Of a stretch of 64,000 nt of DNA, positions 1-8,847 are shown in pieces. A program made the position numbers and the translations under genes. Position 1 is the stretch's first letter, and each line of letters starts with the position of its first letter. The DNA comes from Zygnema circumcarinatum (Eukaryota; Streptophyta; Zygnematophyceae; Zygnematales; Zygnemataceae). The DNA is taken from NCBI GenBank assembly GCA_037447605.1, contig CM074808.1, forward strand, positions 2,910,929 through 2,974,928, read 5' to 3'. The notes beneath the pieces are model-generated. The model searched no databases. It saw nothing but the letters and a program-made list of their open reading frames with translations, and was not told where the DNA came from.

Positions 1-216
1 ATAGGAACATGTGTTTACCTACTGAAGTAATTCAGCAAAATACAAAGAGCTTCTTCTGTTCGAGCCAAGAAGGTGATTCCAAACACTTAGTACAGGATAG
101 CCGCAGGAGCTTTAGCATTGAAACAGGGTACAGCTACAAAAAAAAGCAACTGGCAAACGCCAAGCTATGTTTTCTCTTACATGTGAGGAATGTAAGCAGC
201 TCTGGGGCAGTCTCAC

Positions 217-2997
217 CTGCAAAATCTGAGGGTAACATTCCTCAACTTTCTTGATGGCGTCATCTATATTTCCACTCCTCACCAACTGCAAAACGACGAA
301 AATGTAACTTGAAAATTCTGAGTTTCTGAACGCAATCTTCGCATCACGGTGCTAAATTTAGAAACGACAAGATAGAAGAAATTGAATTCCTGCACTAGGA
401 CCTTATAGCCTTCTGTACATACCATTGCCTTATGAGCCCTATTCAGGTCCAAAAAGGGATATGCTGGAATGCTGGTCATCATTATTACATTATGCTCAGG
501 TCCAGTCCATGAGACTGCAGAGGATGAGACCTCAAATTTATTAACTAATTTCATAAGAAAACGAACAAGCTCAATAGCCAGCGCTTAGTATGTAAACCAC
601 GTCTTGTCTGCCCGTTTCCAAATGGAAAATATATGCTCCGGTCTTTAGACAAAGTTCTACTTCAGACATCTAGGACTACAGGAGTGCATTGCCCACTTAC
701 TTGTCTCAGGACCTTTCTATTTTCAAGAGCGTATGCCATCTGATGAGGCGAAGAGCAATGTCCATTCTGTTCAGGCCATGGAGTTGATTCCGTGACGCCA
801 TTGGCAGCATCAAATGCTGCAAGCGTGTCCTGATACCCGTAATACAAAAGATACGATCGCACAATGCTGGGTCCACCATGTTCCCCCAACACCTTGAATA
901 AGACTACACGTGACATCAAAAAGAGGCTGCTCATCAAACGTTCCAGCTTATTACTAATAATAACAATAGCAGACGAAGTCAAAAAATGGATAAGGCGATC
1001 CTCTTCCAGAACGATAAGAAGTGCACTAATTTCGGGCTGCAAATGAAGGGTTTGATGAAAGCTGAGAGCGCGGGCAAACCTGTGGCTGACACTCAGTGGG
1101 AGGACAATGCTCTCAATCTGCCGATGTCTGCGGTCTCTCTCTTCTTGTACCATAGCCTGCCACGTTTGTGCAACCACGAACGTTCAGACAAGATACGTTT
1201 CCTCCCATCACTTTGACAATCCACGCTATGAAGAATGGCAGAGTGACAAGGACAGGCCTACGTTTCCTGACTCTATTGCTCATTAGCCTCCCTAGAATAG
1301 GATAACGAGACTAAGAAAACACAATACGCGTAGAACAAAGGAGACTATCACCTTCCCGAGTCATTGATGATTCTTGAAGTCACATAAAGCAGCTAAAGCA
1401 CAAGGGAATAGACACTTCAGGATTCTCAAATCCCGTGATAAAGAAAGAAGGAAAACGGTAGTGGCAGAATGCAGATCCACACACCTCAATGTCAAACAGA
1501 AATGGTCGTTGTCCAAAGTTGACCTCGACTCTGGCAACCCTCCCACCATCCTCGCCTTTAGGTCAGCATGTAGGACATCTCATATGGGGCTTTGAAGGAT
1601 ATTGCGGAATAAATAATGAAGAGGTAAACCAGTATGATCGGCAATGACCTTGAGCAACGTGCACAGAAGCAACTTCTTCAGAGGCATCTAATATGAAACC
1701 TAGTAGCAAGCCTACATACCTCTCGTTTGGGCTATGTAGTCCAATTGTCGGAAACAACTCTCCCTTCACATCCTTGCATGCTGTTCCCAAAAACTTTCCA
1801 TTTTTTCTGTTTCCACGAACCCTTTTCAGAGATTTAGGTCCAGAAAAACCGAATCTGGGCTCAATGATACATACTCGTGTCAAGGAACAAACGAGACCAT
1901 CAGAGTACAAAATTGGAGTTATCGTCTCAACACCGCCACTTGAAATGAATGTAGCAAGTTGAAAAGACAATACTACGATTCATGTACAGGGCTGCTGAGC
2001 CGGGCAGAGAGATTGACAAAACTTGTCAGTAATTACAACAACGCTCTTCTCTCTTTTGTGTGACCAACGTTATCACGTGTGTGACACGAGTGAATGCGGC
2101 AAAGGGTTCAAAATGCAAAAAGCCTTTTGTAGTGTAGAAAAAAAAAATTACGTGAAGAACATCTCTTGTGTAGAAAAGTTTATCCCGGCTCCAACAATGT
2201 CATTTGTTGTAAATGTAGAGCCATACGCCTCGCCACGTCCATGTGCATTGTAGAATTTCCCATCATCTCCATGATAGCCATAGCTGTTGTTCTCCCACCT
2301 GCGCACATGTTCCACGATACGATTCCTCATGCCTGTTATTCAAAATTTAAAAAGTACAGTATAGCTTCATCGTGCCCTCGTTCGATTTCGTGCATCGTGG
2401 AAGTACAAGAGCACAAAGCACTGCCAATTTTCGACTTTACCTCGTTTCTTTCCTGCTATGCAACAAACTCGGAAATTGCGCATCAAATGATGTGCAAGGC
2501 ATGTTTAAGAGCATTATGTAGTCCAGTTTGCGACTGCTGACGAAATTGTGAAAGCTGGTTAGAGGACAATTAATAATGGCGCAGGAACGGGACCCTTTAG
2601 CGATAGAATTCGCAAAGTGCAACGTGCTTAATTAAATAAACTCGGAAGCGTCTTTTCATCTGAAGGCGAATGCAAGAACTGTGCATGAGCAACAATTCAA
2701 AGATCAGTAGCGTTAGACTTACCCAGGCTGCCTGCTCATCTTAAAGTGCTTGTCTGTGAAGCCAATAGCAATCTTTCCATCCTTCCCACGATCCTTGATA
2801 GAGATTTCGTAGTAATATAGCAGCCGCTGATTAGGGACGGGATGATTTCCTTGAATGGAACCAACATCATTCGTATGATTTCCATTTCCAGTGTACTTCA
2901 CGCTGAGCTTATCCTTGCTCACATCCAGAAACTGCCCACAATTCTTCGTGTTCAACTCGGACGGGAGGACCTCCTCGGTCTCCTCCTCCACATCCAT
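217..2997 (-). CDS. RANBPM: RanBPM-type SPRY/LisH protein (CTLH complex subunit), 3' end outside window
   Basis: Six exons join in frame: 2723-2997, 2152-2298, 1720-1821, 1485-1530, 701-892 and 217-285. All have GT-AG borders. The start MDVEEETEEV is the first Met of exon 1 and leads directly into the SPRY domain (residues about 15-190). Recognisable SPRY words are DKLSVKYTGNGNH, KIAIGFTDKHFKMSRQPGW, SYGYHGDDGKFY and GELFPTIGLHSPNE. Exon 5 carries a LisH motif (SIVRSYLLYYGYQDTLAAFD), and exon 6 (LVRSGNIDDAIKKVEECYPQ) starts the CTLH region. In plants and animals this family is the scaffold of the CTLH/GID ubiquitin ligase, acting in cytosol and nucleus. The rest of CTLH and the CRA domain must lie left of base 1, because no convincing further exon is visible in 1-216. 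Identity is secure from the SPRY-LisH-CTLH order; exon ends are inferred from splice consensus. Confidence 0.9.
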
Positions 2998-3394
2998 AGC
3001 CTCCGCGAAGACTGGAGAGCGCGCCAGCGTGCAAACTCTTTCTCTCTGCCCCCAGAGCGCGATGCTTGCAGCGAGCGTGGATGCAGAAGGAGAAAGTTAG
3101 CCTCTCGAGGAGAGCAGCGTTCTCGCCAGCAGTGATTTGAAGCGCTTACAATCAAATTTCCCCTTGCAGGCCCGGCAGCCAGGCCTTGCAGCTGCTGCTG
3201 GGCAGGGCAGACGGGCGCTGCCGTCAATCATCCCCCGCCCCCTGGCGAGCCATACTGCGACCATCAGCCAATGAGAATACGCCAAGTAGGCATAACTGTC
3301 AACGTGGCGCATCCTCATTGGGACATGCCAAGTCAGACGCTCGCTCTACCCCTAGAGCCCGTGGGACCTTGGGAACAATGTGGGATCCCATGGG

Positions 3395-3810
3395 TACCAA
3401 TGGTTGCAACCAATGGGTAGGCGGACCCAACCAACTAGTGGCAATGGTTGAGAACCACTGCCAATGATTGTAACCATTGCATGGAGTATGCAGCCAGCCA
3501 TCGCCAGTGGTTTCCAGCATTCGTTGTTGTTGATTGCCATGTATTGCTTAAACTTTGAACCCGTGGATTCAACGGTTGCCAACCATTGCCAATGGCTCAA
3601 ACCATTGGTTGGGGAACTTGGTCAAGCATTGTAGGAATTGCTTTTACATTTGCCCAAAAGATCGTATGAGTGGTGTGATTAAGGAGTTTCATGCCCACTG
3701 TACGTCGGATTGAAACGTGGTTCAGATTTCCCATCGGCAATCGTGGTCCGATGGTTGCCAACCATTGACCAGGGCTGACCAACCCCAATGGTTGTCAAAC
3801 ATTGCTTGGG
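3395..3810. repeat. Cluster of palindromic CAATGGTTG/CAACCATTG words
   Basis: At least six imperfect dyads of the form ATGGTTGnCAACCATT lie in about 415 bp. Examples are near 3395-3418, 3442-3480, 3573-3613, 3750-3770 and 3785-3806. Both orientations of the nine-base word occur. No reading frame explains them. They could be the remains of a fold-back element or a local satellite. The cluster ends about 55 bp before the 5S rRNA gene. Confidence 0.6.
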
Positions 3811-3863
3811 CATGAGCCAAATATTAATATCGTAAATAATAAATTGGATGAAAAAAATAGTTG

Positions 3864-3982
3864 TGGTGCGATCATACCTAGGCTATTACGCCGGATCCCA
3901 TCAGAACTCCGCATCTAAGCGTCTGTGGGCTGGAATAGTACTGGGATGGGTAACCTCCCGGGAAGTCCCGGTGTCGCACCCA
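3864..3982 (+). rRNA. 5S rRNA gene, solitary copy
   Basis: A 119-base match to plant 5S rRNA covers the whole molecule. The internal promoter blocks are clear: the A-box region around CTAAGCGTCTGTGGGC and the C-box region GGGATGGGTAACCTCCCGGG. Helix I closes perfectly (GGTGCGA at 3865-3871 with TCGCACC at 3974-3980). Helix II differs from the usual land-plant bases on both strands, yet TAGGC (3879-3883) still pairs with GTCTG further on, using two wobble pairs, so the changes are compensated. A TTTT run at 3984-3987 can serve as RNA polymerase III terminator. No second copy or tandem unit is present in the window. It may be a functional dispersed gene or a copy carried by a 5S-derived retroelement. 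Confidence 0.85.
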
Positions 3983-4378
3983 CTTTTAGAATTTTTGGCT
4001 TTGGTTTTTGCATTTCTAACACTAACAATTCCATTGTCCCAACGTTTCCTTTCAAGTCGCGCCCACAATTGAAATTTGATGACAACTTAGTTCACTTCGG
4101 TGTCCATGTCTAATGGGACGAGCAAGCATCACAAAGCCTAAGCGTGTTGCATCCGTTGCACAACAAATGCGCAACACTAGTATCCAAACAACATTGGCAA
4201 AAGCAAAACAAAGTCACAAGCCCCGAGCTTGCGGACGCGTCATTTAAATTGTTCAATTTGAACAAGTTCGGGTCAAGCGAACAACTTCCAAAGGCAGTTG
4301 TAGTGGTGGCAGCTGTCCGCCTAAAAAAAAGGGCCACCCGCAAGCGGCCATGGACTCCGAGTCTCCGACACAACTGAA

Positions 4379-4405
4379 ACCGCAACCGCAACCGCAACCG
4401 CAACC
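4379..4405. repeat. (CCGCAA)n microsatellite
   Basis: Four to five copies of the hexamer CCGCAA in a row. It creates a spurious Leu-Arg repeat on the minus strand. Confidence 0.7.
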
Positions 4406-4415
4406 AATCTGGGCC

Positions 4416-4487
4416 TAGGGATGGCCTCACGCGCGAATATGGTTTGAAATTAATTTAAAAATAATATAAATTTTAGGCCCATCCCTC
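4416..4487. mobile_element. Possible short hAT-type MITE remnant
   Basis: The stretch starts TAGGGATGGCC and ends GGCCCATCCCT, with an AT-rich interior. Its terminal bases match the well-supported hAT-type MITE at 61901-62305. No clear 8-bp target duplication flanks it, so it may be a degraded copy. Confidence 0.35.
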
Positions 4488-5539
4488 TCTCGGCCTTGCG
4501 CCTTGCCCTAGCGACCTTTTGGCCTTCTGTACGGATAGCAGCCGCGAGGGATAGTCCGTACTGTACGAAAAGCAAATGGGAGGCACCCTGGACCTCTGCG
4601 GGCCGGTTTGTCGGCGTCGTTGCAGCTCGCGCTGCAAGTTGCAGGAGAGGAAAGGGTGGGGGGGGGGAAACCTGCTTCCTGCTCAGATGTTTTCTGCGGG
4701 AGTTGCCGTCATATGTTGCATCAAATCGTCACATGCCGTATCAAATTAATTCATTTCGTCCTAGCAGTAATTTATTCTATTCGATACAGAAGATGTCATT
4801 CCTTGGTTGATTTCCGTTTTTTCCACAATGGCGAACATGCTGAACGACTGAGCTGAACACACGGGCTGGTAGGGAGTCTTCGCCTCTGCATGGCATTGGA
4901 ATTCAAAATGTGGACGGTAAAGTTCGTGGAGAAAGTACGGGTGCTAAATTCTGTAAATTATTTAAATCCATGCGGGAGCAGCTTGTTCAAGTTAAGATCG
5001 CCATAAAGTGGATTCTGTAATGAGCTCGTGCACGGTCTTCCCTGTATTCGTTCCGTCATCTATGATTTCTTTCACCGGAGCATCAGAGATTTCTTTCGCA
5101 ATGTTTATGTTGAAGGCAAACATTCAAGTATTGATCAGCTTCTCCAGTGCAAGTGCTACAGGTAATACAGTTTGTCAAAAGGCGGCAATTTTCTTCACTA
5201 GAAGCAAGAATCTTGGGAGGTACCATTCTTTCTTTGCTTGCATGTTTACTCGTTGCTTGATTCGGGACAAAAAGTTCTGATATGTTTCATTTATAGCTCA
5301 CAGACTGCAGGTTGTGCGGTTTGGTAAACTGAAGGTCCTACTGGTGTTCATCTAAGGATAAATTAGCAGCACCCATGTAAAAATCGGTTGTTACTGTTTG
5401 CGGCACCTGACAACAATGCTGATTTTCCCCATCGCAGGGCTAAAACTGAGTGAAGCTAATGATCATCTGGCTTGAAAACTACTGAAACCTGAATAGACTT
5501 TATATCTGTGAACGAAAAGCTCCCAGGAAAGCACAGAGC
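4488..5539. other. Intergenic DNA upstream of the membrane-protein gene
   Basis: I see no coding exon, RNA gene or clear repeat here apart from a short G run near 4661. It presumably holds the promoter and 5' leader of the gene starting at 5540. Confidence 0.5.
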
Positions 5540-7132
5540 ATGGCGAAATATTCGTGGTTTCCTTCTTTTTGGAAGAAGCAAGGAAAGAGAAGCTCAGGTG
5601 GTTCTTCTGGAATTGGTCTCCCACGTCTTGACGCCAGCTTTTCAACGAGTGATGAAGGACAGCCGCTGTTCGTTGGAAGACCAACAAAACCAATAGTGAC
5701 ACATACTACTTTGTTCAGCAAGCCTACTCTGCCTAGCCTTTTCACTGTCAAGCCTGCTTATTTTCAACTACCAGTGGCTGAAGGCAAGCAGCCGTCCTCT
5801 GCAATACTATGCATCTCCGTCCTTTTATTGTTAGTTTCGTCGGCACTGCTGTGTGGCGCCTTTACCCTGTATTTTCTCTCTAGGTCTGGCTCAAGTGTGT
5901 TGGTTGACAATACCACAGCTCCAGGAACTACCCATGACCTGGAAGACGCAGGCAATCAGCCACTCCCTCCTGGACCACTCCAGTCAGACCCGTCCTTACC
6001 AGCATCTTCCACCAGCTCCGAGCAGGATCAGTCGCAGTCTTCTGAACCAGGCTCTGAACCTTCTATCCCTCAGCCGGGTGGTGGTGAAAACCTTCATGGC
6101 AGTGGCCCAGGACCGCAGCCGAATGGCGCACATGGGGAATACTTTCTACCTTCTGAAGAAGACACTAAAATCCTACTTCTTTATCAGTTCTATCATACGC
6201 AGGAAGCATGGAGTCACATCCACAATGTGCCACCTTTCAGAGGAATCTGTGACTATCCCCAAATGGTCCGTCCAAGCAGCAATGACGTTGATGCGCCTTC
6301 CCTCCTACCAATCCTTCAGGATGTCGCTTATCAGGGACTCTTATGTGAATATGGTGCCATGCTTACAATTGATAGCCATATGCAGGCTATTCAAGGAGCT
6401 GTGCCGTGGATTGGGTTTCAAAGCTGGAGGGCAACAGACCGTGGTATTGCTCTTTCTCCCTTAGCGCTGCATCACCTTGAAGAGTATGTCAGGGCAAACC
6501 ATCGAGTAGGCCCTGTGCCAGACACGAACATCTTCTACTACTGGGTAGCATATGGGCCTCTCGACTTTTATCAAGACTGTGACACAAGCTATGGAAAATG
6601 CTCCCATGTTTTCGCTGCGGTTTTTCAAGAATTGCTGAATACGGATGCAATCCTCGGATCGACGTCGGACAGAACCCTTTTTTTTCCTGCCAACCAGGAA
6701 CATTTGCCGCCAATGCCAATCCACGGCCGAGGGTTCGCATGCTGCTCATATTGGCTCATGCATGTGGACAGCTTCAGGAGATTCATGAGATTCCTGCGGC
6801 TTTTTTATGTCACGTTAGAAAGTCTGTTTCATGTTCACGACAATGCGGAAGCTTGCCCCTTAGGAATCCGTGATCAGCGGGAGTCGGCAAGCCAGTGCTG
6901 GTGCTTCATCATGGAAAGGCTTGTCAACATTTGGGTTTACCATACGGGACATAAAATGATGTTTGTTGATCGTGATGGGTCTCTGGACGAGCAGTTCCCT
7001 GTTCCGGAGAGGATCAGCTGGGCTGATCGGTTCACGTCAGAGAACTTGGACAGACTTGAGCGGAGCTTCCCACAGCGATTGCTGCCGAGGGAGGCGGAGC
7101 TTTATCGGAGGTTGGGAGCAGAGATGGCCTAA
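5540..7132 (+). CDS. Type II single-pass membrane protein, unknown family
   Basis: A single uninterrupted 530-residue frame ending in TAA. Residues 1-86 are a Ser/Thr-rich, basic N-terminal tail. Residues about 87-114 form one hydrophobic span (core AILCISVLLLLVSSALLCGA). Residues 125-205 are Pro/Ser/Gln-rich and look like a stem. Residues 206-530 form a Trp/Tyr/Cys-rich globular domain. This topology is typical of Golgi or ER type II enzymes such as glycosyltransferases. The word PWIGFQSWRATDRG recalls the 'IGF.sWR' words of some glycosyltransferase-like proteins, but I see no diagnostic DxD site and do not assign an activity. The start is the first Met of the frame, just after a short leader. 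No intron is needed. Confidence 0.8.
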   Translation: MAKYSWFPSFWKKQGKRSSGGSSGIGLPRLDASFSTSDEGQPLFVGRPTKPIVTHTTLFSKPTLPSLFTVKPAYFQLPVAEGKQPSSAILCISVLLLLVSSALLCGAFTLYFLSRSGSSVLVDNTTAPGTTHDLEDAGNQPLPPGPLQSDPSLPASSTSSEQDQSQSSEPGSEPSIPQPGGGENLHGSGPGPQPNGAHGEYFLPSEEDTKILLLYQFYHTQEAWSHIHNVPPFRGICDYPQMVRPSSNDVDAPSLLPILQDVAYQGLLCEYGAMLTIDSHMQAIQGAVPWIGFQSWRATDRGIALSPLALHHLEEYVRANHRVGPVPDTNIFYYWVAYGPLDFYQDCDTSYGKCSHVFAAVFQELLNTDAILGSTSDRTLFFPANQEHLPPMPIHGRGFACCSYWLMHVDSFRRFMRFLRLFYVTLESLFHVHDNAEACPLGIRDQRESASQCWCFIMERLVNIWVYHTGHKMMFVDRDGSLDEQFPVPERISWADRFTSENLDRLERSFPQRLLPREAELYRRLGAEMA

Positions 7133-7374
7133 TGGCGAGCACCGGAAGCAGACGGTGAGTTCAGTTTTGATTAAAAGTCAATCGAACTTCAAGCCGCATG
7201 CAGCGTTTTGAGCTTGCAAACTCCCCGCTTGCTCGGTGTACTCTTCTGTACTTTTAAGTTTCTGTATGGTGTACATGTAGATAGTAGATGTTGGAACAGC
7301 AGACTCTGTTGGGCTGGTTTCCTACCTTGGGGTAGTGACTTTTTTAGCCTGTGAATCCTGTTCACCAGGTTATT

Positions 7375-7506
7375 AGGGGGTGTCAGACTTAAAACTTGTT
7401 CGTAAGTTTGAGATCAGAACGAGTACTCCGGCAAAATCGTGATCTTGCTGCGGCGGAGTACTTCTGAAACATTGTTCGTAAGGTTTTGTTAAGTCCGTCA
7501 CCCCCT
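7375..7506. mobile_element. MITE-like inverted-repeat element in the 3' flank
   Basis: The ends AGGGGGTG and CACCCCCT are inverted copies, and the similarity runs inward for about 55 bases on each side (ACTTAA, TTCGTAAG, GAGTACTCCG words). The total is about 132 bp. It lies about 240 bp after the stop codon at 7132. A target-site duplication is not obvious. Confidence 0.5.
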
Positions 7507-8847
7507 GTTTGTTGCTGCGACAACAAAAAACTTGAAAGCTGTTAATCTTCTTTCGCATGTAGGATTACATCTACAAAAAGGAGAAACGACAATAGTTTGT
7601 ACTGTCGTTTCATGTCTATCGGTGATTTTACTCTTTTCGTTTCTGAGTATTGGCTACCGTTTATGTTCATTCTGAGGGTAGTTCTTACCAAAGTGGATAG
7701 GTGGTGATTTCTTAGCGCCGCATGTTAAAGGAGTCATTTTTTTTCGCAGCCGCAATCAAGGTCCACGGATGATGCCGGCTGTGCAGAATCCGGCTGCTAG
7801 GAACGAAAGCAGAAGGCTCGGAAACAGCTTTGTCATTCTCGCTTTGATTTACAGCCAGTTCATACCGATACTTGTACCGTAATTAACAATAATAATAATA
7901 ACCGTAACTTCAACGTTAACTCCTGTCAATGCAAGCATGCAAAGACCCTCTTGCCGTAGCAGCGCCACACTATTGGCAGTGCCTCCTCATCTGTCGCCTG
8001 GCAAATAAAAACTAGCTTCACTGTGTCAGCACGAGAGCATTAAGGCCAGTCAGAAGGGCCTCTCCTCCGCTTCTTCCAAGACACTAACTTAGGCAGCCTG
8101 CAATTTCAGCCTATAATGTGTGGGCCTTAGTCAACTGACGCTATTTAACTAGCATTTGCTTCACTACCAGGCGGTTTTTCCAACTGTGGCCAGCATCAGC
8201 CTTCCCGAGCGGGCACACCCCACCCACGACTGTCAACTAACAACAGAAAATGGGCTAATCGGACACCATAGAAATTTGACAGGGGTTGTAAAATTCTCGT
8301 GGGCACCTTAAAAACGACCAAGAAGATCGCATACATGAATGGAACTTGATATGGCTGCATGCCATGAACTATTGTAAATGCTCTACTGTTGCGTTCATCT
8401 GTACTGGGAGCTGCCTATTTTATGAACACTAACATTCATCTTTACTGAGAGCTGCCTATTTTTTGGACACTAACTTGAAACAATGGCAACTTAAGTGTCA
8501 CCTTGATCATGTCGAGAGCTGCAAGAGAGCCTCTCGAGTTGTGAAATTCGGCCTGCCCCATGGGAAAGCACGAGTGTGCAGCATCAGCAGCCAAAACATG
8601 GAGTTGCATAATAAACAGGTATGGATTTTTTCAACAAGCCAGAAAGTGCGCCCAAGTTTTTATAACATAACGTCTTTCAACAAAAAAAGGAAAAGGCTAA
8701 GGCTCCAAAATTTACTCGAGGTACTTAGTACAAGTAAAGGAAAAGGATCACCAAAGGAAAGGCCTAGCTCTGCTTGCTTACCACAAAGATTCGTCTGGAT
8801 GGCACGCTCCTGTCCAACCTTCACCGTTTTAGCGTACATTCTTCAAG
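7507..8847. other. Convergent intergenic region
   Basis: This lies between two converging genes. I find no coding exon. The only structure noted is the 41-bp tandem duplication at 8393-8474. Confidence 0.5.
8393..8474. repeat. 41-bp tandem duplication
   Basis: Two adjacent 41-base units (8393-8433 and 8434-8474) share words such as GAGCTGCCTATTTT and ACACTAAC, differing at a few bases. Confidence 0.7.

Noticed and set aside
1-216. Candidate seventh exon of the RanBPM-type gene
   Set aside because: No minus-strand frame here reads like the CTLH continuation; the next exon is more likely outside the window.
4110-4430. Minus-strand ORF of 106 residues
   Set aside because: Its N-terminal part is just the translated CCGCAA repeat; no homology recognised.
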